DNA from: JAKFYM01 sp964612065
Lineage (GTDB): Bacteria > Bdellovibrionota > UBA1018 > CAIPTA01
Direction of reading: 5' to 3'
NCBI GenBank assembly: GCA_964612065.1
Contig: CAZTCD010000082.1
Coordinates: 1 to 17,880, forward strand
DNA: 17,880 nucleotides
Below, one piece after another: positions 1 to 7,123 of the stretch. Each line of letters opens with the position of its first letter. The first letter of the stretch is position 1. The notes below the pieces were generated by a model. That model ran no database searches and had not been told where the DNA came from. It saw only the letters and a program-made list of their open reading frames with translations. Position numbers and translations under genes: made by a program.

Positions 1-10
1 CCCCGCTCTC

Positions 11-34
11 TACCCTGTGGCAAGCCACAGGGTA
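11..34. repeat. Perfect 10-bp inverted repeat near the left edge
   Basis: The arms taccctgtgg (11-20) and ccacagggta (25-34) are exact reverse complements around the 4-base loop caag. Neither strand has a T tract right after it, so it is not a textbook intrinsic terminator. It lies just downstream of the groEL terminator and may belong to a gene beyond the left edge. Function unknown. Confidence 0.6.
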
Positions 35-51
35 TTCCGCGTCCTTAATAA

Positions 52-79
52 AAAAGGCAGGCCATCTGGCCTGCCTTTT
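52..79 (-). terminator. Rho-independent terminator of the groESL operon
   Basis: A perfect 12-bp stem (52-63 with 68-79, core ggcaggcc/ggcctgcc) closes on a 4-base loop. Read on the minus strand, it follows the groEL stop codon by about 80 nt and ends in a run of six T. On the plus strand only four T follow, so termination of minus-strand transcription is the stronger reading, although weak bidirectional action is possible. Confidence 0.85.
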
Positions 80-157
80 CGCGGGAAATTCTGAGTTCGG
101 TTTCGCTTGGCGTGGCGGGTGTTGCCGCTGGAGCCAGGCGAATCCGAATTTCAAAAT

Positions 158-1813
158 TTACATCATGCCGCCCATTCCACCCATGCCGCCCATTCCGCCG
201 CCGCCCATATCAGGCATAGCAGGAGCTTCTTTCTTGGGCTTCTCAGCGATCATGGCTTCCGTGGTGAGCAAGAGAGAGCTTACCGAAGCAGCGTTCTGGA
301 GAGCGGAGCGAACCACTTTCACAGGATCGATTACGCCGGCCTTAACAAGGTCGGTGTACTCTTCCGAGGCTGCGTTGAAGCCCCAGGTTGCTTCGTCCTT
401 GCTGAGGATCTTGTCCACAACAACGCTAGGCTCTTCGCCGGCGTTGAAGGCGATCTGGCGCACAGGAGCCTGGCAAGCGCGGCGGATGATGTCCACGCCA
501 GCCTGACGATCTTCGTTCTTCTCTTTCATCGTCTTCAATACGCTCGAAGCACGGAGGAGAGCGATACCGCCGCCAGGAACGATGCCTTCTTCTACCGCTG
601 CGCGGGTAGCATTGAGGGCGTCTTCCACGCGTTGCTTCTTCTCTTTCATTTCCACTTCGGTGGCAGCACCCACGTGGATGATAGCCACGCCGCCTGCGAG
701 CTTCGCAAGACGCTCCTGGAGCTTCTCACGGTCGTAGTCGGAGGTGGTTTCTTCGATCTGAGCCTTGATGGCCTTCACGCGAGAATCGATATCGGTGCGC
801 TTGCCGGCGCCGTCAACGATCGTGGTGTTGTCTTTGTCGATCGTGATGCGCTTGGCGCGGCCGAGATCAGCCAGCTTTACGTTCTCGAGCTTGTTGCCGA
901 GATCTTCGGAGATCACGCGGCCACCGGTGAGGATGGCGATGTCTTGCATCATCTCTTTGCGGCGGTCGCCGAAGCCAGGAGCTTTCACGGCGCACACATG
1001 CAGGGTGCCGCGGAGCTTGTTCACTACGAGAGTAGCGAGAGCTTCGCCTTCCACTTCCTCAGCGATGATGAGGAGAGGCTTGTTGGTTTGAACAACCTGC
1101 TCGAGCACAGGGAGGAGATCCTTCATGGAAGAGATCTTCTTGTCGTAAAGGAGAACCATCGCGTCTTCGAGGATGGCTTCCATGCGCTCTTGATTGGTGA
1201 TGAAGTAAGGCGACTGGTAGCCGCGGTCGAACTGCATACCTTCCACAACGTCGAGGGTGGTTTCAGCGGTCTTCGATTCTTCGATCGTAATCACGCCTTC
1301 TTTGCCCACTTTCGCCATGGCAGCAGCGAGCTGGGTGCCGATCTCTTCGTCGCCATTGGCGGAGATGGTGCCCACTTGCTTGATGTCGGAATCGCCCTTA
1401 ACGGCTTTCGCCATCTTCTTGAGCTCTTCGGTAACTTTGCCTACAGCAGCGTCGATTCCGCGCTTGAGGTCCATAGGATTGTAGCCAGCAGCTACCATCT
1501 TGGCGCCTTCGCGGTAAACAGCTTGAGCGAGAACGGTAGCGGTGGTGGTTCCGTCACCGGCGTCGTCGTTGGTCTTGGAAGCAACTTCCTTAACCATCTG
1601 AGCGCCCATGTTTTCGAAGCGGTCGGTAAGTTCCACTTCTTTAGCTACGGTAACGCCGTCTTTGGTCACCATAGGGGCGCCGAAGCTCTTCTCGATCACC
1701 ACGTTGCGGCCTTTGGGGCCGAGGGTAACTTTAACTGCGTCGGCGAGGATGTTCACGCCGTTGAGGATGGCGTTGCGGCCGCTCTCGGAAAAACGAAATT
1801 CTTTAGCAGACAT
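158..1813 (-). CDS. groEL: Chaperonin GroEL (Hsp60), 551 aa
   Basis: This is the ATP-dependent group I chaperonin, which forms a double heptameric ring in the cytosol and folds client proteins together with GroES. Length and sequence are full and typical. The phosphate-binding LGPKGR lies at residues 31-36, the nucleotide-binding GDGTTT at 86-91 with Asp87, the AAVEEGIVPGGG segment sits in the C-terminal equatorial domain, and the tail is the usual flexible Gly-Gly-Met repeat. The ATG at 1813 follows a GGGAG ribosome-binding site. The gene lies 36 nt downstream of groES on the same strand and shares its terminator at 52-79. A long open frame on the opposite strand is a coding shadow. The identification is certain from the sequence, and the folding role is family knowledge. 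Confidence 0.99.
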   Translation of the reverse strand: MSAKEFRFSESGRNAILNGVNILADAVKVTLGPKGRNVVIEKSFGAPMVTKDGVTVAKEVELTDRFENMGAQMVKEVASKTNDDAGDGTTTATVLAQAVYREGAKMVAAGYNPMDLKRGIDAAVGKVTEELKKMAKAVKGDSDIKQVGTISANGDEEIGTQLAAAMAKVGKEGVITIEESKTAETTLDVVEGMQFDRGYQSPYFITNQERMEAILEDAMVLLYDKKISSMKDLLPVLEQVVQTNKPLLIIAEEVEGEALATLVVNKLRGTLHVCAVKAPGFGDRRKEMMQDIAILTGGRVISEDLGNKLENVKLADLGRAKRITIDKDNTTIVDGAGKRTDIDSRVKAIKAQIEETTSDYDREKLQERLAKLAGGVAIIHVGAATEVEMKEKKQRVEDALNATRAAVEEGIVPGGGIALLRASSVLKTMKEKNEDRQAGVDIIRRACQAPVRQIAFNAGEEPSVVVDKILSKDEATWGFNAASEEYTDLVKAGVIDPVKVVRSALQNAASVSSLLLTTEAMIAEKPKKEAPAMPDMGGGGMGGMGGMGGMM

Positions 1814-1849
1814 GTATTATCTCCCTTAAATAAATCTTATTAAGAATCG

Positions 1850-2146
1850 TTACTGAATGATGCCGAGAACTTCGTCTTCTTTGATGATGAGGAAGTCTTC
1901 GCCGTTGATGGATACTTCGTTACCGCTGTATTTGCCGAAGAGGATCTTGTCGCCCTTCTTAACAGTGAGAGCGGTCATCTTGCCGTCGTCGCTAACACGG
2001 CCGGCGCCCGCAGCGATCACCTGGCCTTGAGCAGGCTTCTCTTTTGCGGAATCGGGAACGATAATCCCGCCTTTGGTTTTTTCTTCTTCGTTGAAACGCT
2101 TCACGAGAAGACGATCGTACAGCGGCGTTACTTGCATCTGAGACAT
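1850..2146 (-). CDS. groES: Co-chaperonin GroES (Hsp10), 98 aa
   Basis: GroES is the heptameric lid that caps GroEL and seals the folding chamber. The protein begins MSQMQVTPLYDRLLVKR and carries the family features KGGIIVPDSAKEKP (the mobile-loop region), GDKILFGKYSG and a C-terminal EDEVLGIIQ. The reading frame stays open 14 codons further upstream, but the ATG at 2146 has a GGAGGA site six bases ahead and gives 98 residues, close to the usual 94-97, so I place the start there. groEL follows after 36 nt, forming the standard two-gene operon. Confidence 0.98.
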   Translation of the reverse strand: MSQMQVTPLYDRLLVKRFNEEEKTKGGIIVPDSAKEKPAQGQVIAAGAGRVSDDGKMTALTVKKGDKILFGKYSGNEVSINGEDFLIIKEDEVLGIIQ

Positions 2147-2152
2147 CAGTTT

Positions 2153-2158
2153 TCCTCC
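2153..2158 (-). promoter_or_regulatory. Ribosome-binding site that fixes the groES start
   Basis: The minus strand reads GGAGGA, then six bases, then ATG at 2146. The upstream in-frame alternative near 2188 has no comparable site. Confidence 0.8.
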
Positions 2159-2248
2159 AAAATGCGCCACACGAGCGGCGCGAATCAAAATTTAAGCAGC
2201 TGCCCCCCTATTTGCGCGGCGTTCTTGTGCTGCTCTATCAGTCCAAGG

Positions 2249-2277
2249 GGTATACCCATTGCCCAGGAGAACAGCAA
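2249..2277 (-). promoter_or_regulatory. Candidate sigma-70-type promoter of groESL
   Basis: On the minus strand, TTGCTG (2272-2277) and TATACC (2249-2254) are separated by exactly 17 bases, which would give a leader of roughly 95 nt before groES. The -10 box lies in a 10-base palindrome gggtataccc (2248-2257). I see no CIRCE operator (TTAGCACTC-N9-GAGTGCTAA) and no clear sigma-32 match between here and groES. The call rests on box matches only. Confidence 0.4.
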
Positions 2278-2331
2278 GCCGCGGCAGGAGAGGGACAAGG
2301 GGGAATTTGGTTTCGGAGGAGAAAAGGTCAA

Positions 2332-2364
2332 GGCAGGAACCTCACTTTTTTTGAGGCGCCTGCC
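2332..2364. other. Long stem-loop between the 2426-3025 gene and groES
   Basis: The outer arms ggcagg (2332-2337) and cctgcc (2359-2364) pair, and inside them cctca (2340-2344) pairs with tgagg (2352-2356), giving 11 pairs interrupted by one 2x2 internal loop. The hairpin loop is ctttttt. On the minus strand it lies about 60 nt past the stop codon of the upstream gene and is followed by a T-rich but interrupted stretch, so it may act as a weak terminator or a mRNA 3'-end stabiliser. Confidence 0.45.
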
Positions 2365-2425
2365 CTTCCTTGAAAACCAGCTGTAATTTCAGATTCTTAG
2401 TGACCCAGCTGTGGCCCTTAGCGGG

Positions 2426-3025
2426 CTACCAGCCCGAGTTGGCCGCGAAGCGTCGTTGCACTTTCCGTCCGCTGATGCGGGTTTTGCCGGTGATGGTGAT
2501 GGCGTTCACGCCACCCATGAAGCCCATCTCGAGGTAAATACTCTCCACTTTCACCGTGGAATTGTGGTCGGAAGGGCCCATTTGCAGAGTGGCTTCCACT
2601 TCACATTTCCGGCTGAGAAGAGATTTTTCCGCTTCGATCTTCAGGCGAGGATCGGGCAGATCGTGGCGCATGGTGCCGAGATCGGTGAGGCGCACATAAA
2701 GCAGATCGCGCCTACCCGTGGTTTCCACCTTGAGACGATCCCGGATCAGCGAACCTATGGAGCGATCGAGGGGCTCGTAAGATTTTCGGTTGTTCAGCCA
2801 GTAGAAGCCGAGCACTGGGGTATCGCGATTTTTGCGATCCGTAGCCAGACGGCAGTTTTGATCCACCTTGGTGTAGGCGGAGAGGATGTTCTGGCGGTTG
2901 ATGCTCTTTTCCACGATCAGGGGGCGATGGTGGGTGCCTACTTGAGGGATATTGGTTACCTCATCGGCGAAAGCGGGGAGAGTGAGAGACGAGAGGAGAA
3001 GGGTGGCAGTAAGAATCCGAAGCAT
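2426..3025 (-). CDS. Small secreted protein of unknown function, possibly DUF4833-like
   Basis: The 199-residue product starts with a classic Sec signal peptide (MLRILTATLLLSSLTLPAFA, predicted cut after Ala-20), so the mature part of about 179 residues is exported, probably to the periplasm. The ATG at 3025 has a GGAGG site six bases upstream. The segment around residues 36-100, with IVEKSINRQNI, PVLGFYWLNN and YEPLDR, resembles what I recall of DUF4833 proteins (a run ending in a Tyr-Trp pair and then a PL motif). This is recall, not a search. Two cysteines (58 and about 140) could form a disulfide. It is followed by a stem-loop and then groES, from which it is separated by 279 nt, so it is probably its own transcription unit. 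Function unknown. Confidence 0.85.
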   Translation of the reverse strand: MLRILTATLLLSSLTLPAFADEVTNIPQVGTHHRPLIVEKSINRQNILSAYTKVDQNCRLATDRKNRDTPVLGFYWLNNRKSYEPLDRSIGSLIRDRLKVETTGRRDLLYVRLTDLGTMRHDLPDPRLKIEAEKSLLSRKCEVEATLQMGPSDHNSTVKVESIYLEMGFMGGVNAITITGKTRISGRKVQRRFAANSGW

Positions 3026-3263
3026 ATGGGGCCTCCATTTCTGTACCCACTTCTAGTATGATTGATTATTTTGGTCTACTATAGAATTTTCATAGCTGAA
3101 ATCCTTGGAGTTTTCCGACAGACCGCTCTAAATCCCGCAAGGCAATGAAGCTTCAAAAGAAGAGACTTCGAGGATCCAAATCCTGCACTCCGCCCGGAAA
3201 ATACGCGGAAAATCGGCCTCCTCCCTGAGACTTCCCTGCCACGAGCCTTGCTAGGCCCGCCCT

Positions 3264-5003
3264 ATGCTCCCGTCCCCGCCATCCACCCTCGACGGCCATG
3301 CCCTGGTAAACGCCCTTCTCTATGGACGCCTCGACGGCCTGGGCGAGGAGTGGCTCTTCCTCTTCGCCCGCACCGGCCTGGTGCACCTCTTCTCCGCTTC
3401 GGGCTTCCATTTGAGCTCAGCCGCGCTTCTGGCAGAAGGGATCGTGCGCCCCTTTCGCCTCCTGCTTCCTCCCGGGCGGCCCTACTTGATCTTCCGCTTT
3501 GCTCTGCGGCTGGGGCTGATGCTTTTTTTCGGCGCGGCCACCGACTGGAGCTCTCCCATGGTGCGGGCCTTTGTGTTCTCCGTGCTTATGGCCGCCGCGG
3601 ATCTCCTCGAAAGCCGCGCGAGCGTTTCGCGGGTTTTTCTTCTTTCCCTGGTGGCATCAGCCGCGCTCGGGCGAGGGGGACAGCTCTCCTTCCTGCTCAG
3701 CGCCTGCGGAATGGCCGGAGTGCTCTTCGTGCAACCAAGGCGGGCTTGGGCTATCGCGCTAGGCCCCTGGGCCTTCACTCTTCCTATCACCATTTGGTGC
3801 TTCGGCCTCTTCTCCCCTCTGGCCCCTCTCTGGAATCTCACTTTTGGCTCCGCAATCTCCTGGCTGGTTCTGCCTCCCGCCATTCTCGCTCTCGTGCTCG
3901 ATCAGTTCGGGCTTCCCTCGGAAGTGGTGCAAAACTTCAGCGCTCTCGTGATGACCAAGTTGGTGGTCTGGCTCTCTGTAGCGGAATCAAGCTGGGGCTG
4001 GAGCTTATGGGTGCGCCCCCTGCCCTGGGTTCTTGTTTCCGCCGGCCTGCTCGCCGGAGCTCTCCTGTGGGAAAAACGCAAAAAGGCCGCCGCCACAGGA
4101 ATTGCACTAGCCAGCCTACTCTGCGCGCGGCTTCTCCCCCTCCCCGATCTCGCGATGCTCGATGTGGGCCAGGGAGACGCCCTTCTCCTCCGCCAGAACG
4201 GCGCATGGACCCTGAGCGATCTCGGCCCTCCTGGATTCGGATTCCCTGCCCCCCTCACCTCACGGATAGAATCCTTGGGCATAGGCGAGATCGGCGCCGT
4301 GGTTCTCTCCCACCCGGACCTCGACCACAGAGGCGGCCTGGCCTCCTTGCTGCTCAGGCATCCGGTGAAGGCTTTATGGATACGCGAATCTGTAATTCAC
4401 GGCAAAGCTGGGATGGAAATCCTGGCCGAGGCCGAGAGAGCTTCCGTTCCCATTCGCTTTCTTTCGGAGGAGAGCGCTCCGCTCGCCTGGCGCTGCTGGC
4501 CCGGCCCACCTGGCGCTCGCGGAAACGAAGCCTCTCCCTTATGCCTCGCCGAGACCGACGGCAGGCGGAAAGTGCTGATCACCGGCGATATGGGATCGGA
4601 AACGGAATTTTATTTTCTCTCCCGCCTCGAGCCTTTTCCCCGGGCTAACTATCTGAAAGTGGCTCACCATGGGAGCCGGAAATCTTCATCAGAGAATTTT
4701 CTACGCGCGAGCCGAGCCGAGGTGGCCTTGATCGGCGTGGGAAAAAAAAACCGATATGGCCATCCCTCTCGGGAAGTATTGGCAAGACTGGAGGCCGCGG
4801 GAATGCGGGTGCAGAGAACAGATCGCGAGGGCTCTTTGGTTTTCTACGGCCCTTATCATTTCTGGGCAGGCAATGAAGCTTCCGGCGGCTCGGCCACCGG
4901 CTTCACCGAGGAAATCATGCGCACGGGAAGCCCTTCGCGATGGAAGCCGGGCACCCCGGATGCCACCAGGCGGCCGTATGCTTCTTCGGCCTGGGTGAAG
5001 TAG
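3264..5003 (+). CDS. comEC: ComEC/Rec2-family DNA-uptake channel protein, 579 aa
   Basis: ComEC proteins form the inner-membrane channel that admits single-stranded DNA during natural transformation. The Competence domain spans about residues 10-270: TGLVHLFSASGFH at 38-49, SPMVRA at 97-102, then several hydrophobic segments. A metallo-beta-lactamase-like domain follows from about 296: DVGQGD 300-305, SHPDLDH 349-355, GDM 441-443, HHGS 468-471 and NRYGHP 496-501, so the metal-site motifs are intact. The usual N-terminal OB-fold (DUF4131) is absent: the frame has a stop 12 nt before the ATG, and no good ribosome-binding site is visible. The last 48 or so residues extend beyond the conserved domain and are antisense to the next gene. 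Family membership is clear. Whether this cell is transformable cannot be judged here. Confidence 0.93.
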   Translation: MLPSPPSTLDGHALVNALLYGRLDGLGEEWLFLFARTGLVHLFSASGFHLSSAALLAEGIVRPFRLLLPPGRPYLIFRFALRLGLMLFFGAATDWSSPMVRAFVFSVLMAAADLLESRASVSRVFLLSLVASAALGRGGQLSFLLSACGMAGVLFVQPRRAWAIALGPWAFTLPITIWCFGLFSPLAPLWNLTFGSAISWLVLPPAILALVLDQFGLPSEVVQNFSALVMTKLVVWLSVAESSWGWSLWVRPLPWVLVSAGLLAGALLWEKRKKAAATGIALASLLCARLLPLPDLAMLDVGQGDALLLRQNGAWTLSDLGPPGFGFPAPLTSRIESLGIGEIGAVVLSHPDLDHRGGLASLLLRHPVKALWIRESVIHGKAGMEILAEAERASVPIRFLSEESAPLAWRCWPGPPGARGNEASPLCLAETDGRRKVLITGDMGSETEFYFLSRLEPFPRANYLKVAHHGSRKSSSENFLRASRAEVALIGVGKKNRYGHPSREVLARLEAAGMRVQRTDREGSLVFYGPYHFWAGNEASGGSATGFTEEIMRTGSPSRWKPGTPDATRRPYASSAWVK

Positions 5004-5644
5004 GAGGCTTCGTCGTCCCGGGAGGCCACGAGGCGCAGGGTATCACGCGACTGCCGGAGAATTTTTTCGTCGTAAACGCCGCTTTCCGTAACCCGCGGAA
5101 GCACCTTTTCGAGCGCACGCACGGCGGTGGCTCTCAGAAGAACGTGGTTGGTATCGTCGATCGCAATATCATTGAGCACCCGGAAGAACTCACCCTCGTA
5201 AACGGTTACGGGCGCGGTGTCCTCCATCGAAGCCATGGCCTGCGTAACCGCCATGAGGCTATCGGCGCCGGCGAGAGTGCGATCGAGCGCGGCTTTTTCC
5301 TGGCGGCCGAGCTGGGGCGCGGCTTTGGGCATTTCGATTCTCACGCGGCGGCGAAGAGGCGCTTCGGCAAAAGCATCGATGAGATCCTCGCGAAGGAGAA
5401 TATCTTCGCTGGGATCACGGAGAATGCGCAACACCTGCTTGGCCACTTCCGGGCGATCGAGATGATGAAAAACGAGGCAGGTGCCGGCGCGGGAGCGAAG
5501 ATCGGGATCTTTATCCTGGGAGAGAGCCTGCATGGCGGCGCCTGTATTGCGGCACTCAGCGGAGGAAGTGGCGGCTTCCGCGTATGGGGCCGAGGCGGCC
5601 AAGGCGATGGTAAGCAGGTTCAAGGCGAAGGCTGATCGATGCAT
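4856..5644 (-). CDS. Secreted alpha-helical repeat (HEAT-like) protein, 262 aa
   Basis: The product begins with a signal peptide (residues 1-24, ending in AEA), so it is exported. The mature part looks wholly helical and repetitive: stretches such as DPDLRSRAGTCLVFHHL, RPEVAKQVLRILRDPSEDI and VLLRATAVRALEKVLP have the spacing of HEAT or armadillo-type helix pairs, in which damage-tolerant solenoids bind partner proteins. Mature-protein cysteines at about 31 and 56 could pair. The ATG at 5644 has a strong GGGGGAG site seven bases upstream. The gene is convergent with comEC and overlaps it by 148 nt at their 3' ends. Its frame carries the signal peptide and helical periodicity, so I regard it as real despite the overlap. 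Function unknown. Confidence 0.85.
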   Translation of the reverse strand: MHRSAFALNLLTIALAASAPYAEAATSSAECRNTGAAMQALSQDKDPDLRSRAGTCLVFHHLDRPEVAKQVLRILRDPSEDILLREDLIDAFAEAPLRRRVRIEMPKAAPQLGRQEKAALDRTLAGADSLMAVTQAMASMEDTAPVTVYEGEFFRVLNDIAIDDTNHVLLRATAVRALEKVLPRVTESGVYDEKILRQSRDTLRLVASRDDEASYFTQAEEAYGRLVASGVPGFHREGLPVRMISSVKPVAEPPEASLPAQK

Positions 5645-5873
5645 GAAATTCTCCCCCTTGGGGAAAATGCAATATTTTCACCAATCCGGGAGAGGGCTCA
5701 GGCCTTTGGAAACAGGAATGTCCGTTCGGATACAGGGCGAGCAAAATCCGTAAATATTCTCAACACTGCCTGTTTATTGGCCAGAATTATTAAGACGCTG
5801 GGGACCACATAACTCCGATTTTCTCTCACGGCCACCCACTGATGGAAATAGAAGAAGCCCCAGAGAATCGGCA

Positions 5874-6962
5874 CTATCGAATTGGTCGTGCCTTCACGTT
5901 ACACTCAGAAAAGCAAACTGGCCTACGGCCTAGAATTCGCTCGAGGCTTGATCCCTTATCCTTGCACAGATAGTTTAAGTACCAACGATCTTGTCCATCC
6001 GATGGAAAACGACAGGACGCGATCACTGTTTTTTCCGCCTGGAAAAAGAGCGCCTGTATCGTGCGACGGGCATTCTCTTCGTTTAAACGCCGCCAAGTTA
6101 GACCGTTCGCATCTCCCTGGCCGGCCTTGGTGATATAGGCTTTTACAAAGCTCATCAGTGCGACTGTCCCTGCCCGCCACTGGTGCGATTTGTCGTATTT
6201 GTGGAGCACGTTCGCAGCATGCAGGCCGTGCGTGTAAGCATTGAGCTCGTCCAACAGAATAGGAAACTCTTGTGCAGAATTGATTTCCTCGGGCTTGTTC
6301 AAAAAATACAGCTCCTTAAAGGTATCCTTCGGAAATTCTTCGCCAGACAAATATGGTCGGAAGAACCCCTCGTTGCTTAGATATCTGAGCCCTTTTCCAT
6401 CGATCAAAGGATAAGCGCTGCGATCATCGTCGCCTTCAGGAGTGGAAACCATGTGCACAGTCTCATGTAGTGCCACGATCAGATTGTCTAGATTTTCTGA
6501 ATCGTTACAATCTGTCCACCAGGCATTGTCCCGGAACTGTTTGAGATCTCGCTTTACAAGCCTATAAGCCCCCGGATGTTCTCTTTGCAGCAATTCAAGT
6601 GCCCGATCTTTATCCCTGGCTGTACAAATACGAGATTCCGATTTCTCGTTCTGTGGTGAAGGATGGTTCGTCTCCTGAATTTTTGTAGGCCCTCGATGCG
6701 ACCCTTTTACTGATTCCTCCTCTACTAGTTCGGAAGAATCCTCAGGCTCGATTTCCTCTGCCTCATTTGCCGAGACTTCTACAGGTCTGGTTGGAGCCGG
6801 CGTGGACCTCGGACGCCTTTGGCTCAGATCGCCGCCAGCTCCACACCATCTGGCTACAATTTCTTGAGAGAAACCTGAGTTAGAATCACAAATCGAATTC
6901 GCCCGAGAAGGCTCAAAAGAAAACGGCAGAAAAATTAGTAAAGAAAAAAGAAAAATAGGCAC
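5874..6962 (-). CDS. Secreted putative zinc metallopeptidase (HExxH), 362 aa
   Basis: The frame opens with GTG at 6962, preceded by AAGGAA eight bases upstream; an in-frame stop 18 nt upstream leaves no better start. A hydrophobic leader (about residues 1-21, ending SRA) suggests export, although it lacks the usual basic start. Residues 45-110 are a low-complexity, Pro/Glu/Ser-rich linker. The domain that follows contains ALHETVHMVS, giving HETVH at 166-170, the zinc-ligand and catalytic-Glu pattern, and Glu239 in LLDELNAY is a candidate third ligand. Six cysteines in the mature domain could form disulfides. I do not recognise the family. The gene stands alone between longer gaps and is visibly AT-richer than its neighbours (one 60-base line counts about 47% GC), which hints at later acquisition. 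Peptidase activity is an inference from the motif. Confidence 0.82.
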   Translation of the reverse strand: MPIFLFSLLIFLPFSFEPSRANSICDSNSGFSQEIVARWCGAGGDLSQRRPRSTPAPTRPVEVSANEAEEIEPEDSSELVEEESVKGSHRGPTKIQETNHPSPQNEKSESRICTARDKDRALELLQREHPGAYRLVKRDLKQFRDNAWWTDCNDSENLDNLIVALHETVHMVSTPEGDDDRSAYPLIDGKGLRYLSNEGFFRPYLSGEEFPKDTFKELYFLNKPEEINSAQEFPILLDELNAYTHGLHAANVLHKYDKSHQWRAGTVALMSFVKAYITKAGQGDANGLTWRRLNEENARRTIQALFFQAEKTVIASCRFPSDGQDRWYLNYLCKDKGSSLERILGRRPVCFSECNVKARPIR

Positions 6963-7123
6963 GCCGAAATTCCTTATTCAGCTCCCGAAGTACCCATTCC
7001 CAGAAGCTCTATCGACCATTCTTTTGAATTCCTGCAGCGAGCATTCTAGCTTGAAAAGCACCAAAAATGCGGAAGATCGATGCCATTCATTCAATCGGAT
7101 GACTAGATACCTTAAGCGCGCAT

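Noticed and set aside
107..1843. A 578-codon open frame on the plus strand opposite groEL
   Set aside because: It is the antisense shadow of groEL, whose strong third-position GC bias removes stops on the opposite strand. The translation has no domain or start-site signals, while groEL is certain.
2161..2280. A CIRCE or sigma-32 heat-shock element in front of groES
   Set aside because: I looked for TTAGCACTC-N9-GAGTGCTAA and for a CTTGAA/CCCCAT pair and found no acceptable match.
2411..3061. A 216-codon plus-strand frame opposite the small secreted protein
   Set aside because: The minus-strand frame has a signal peptide and a good ribosome-binding site, and the plus frame has neither.
3248..4648. 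A 466-codon frame overlapping comEC on the same strand
   Set aside because: Its translation is Arg/Pro/Ser-rich low-complexity sequence with no domain, whereas the comEC frame carries all ComEC motifs.
4940..5635. A 231-codon plus-strand frame opposite the HEAT-like gene
   Set aside because: The minus-strand frame has a signal peptide, helical periodicity and a strong ribosome-binding site; this frame is an antisense shadow.
7000..7123. A terminator behind the Yip1-like gene
   Set aside because: Only a 5-bp gcatt/aatgc pairing with a long loop and no T run is present, too weak to claim.
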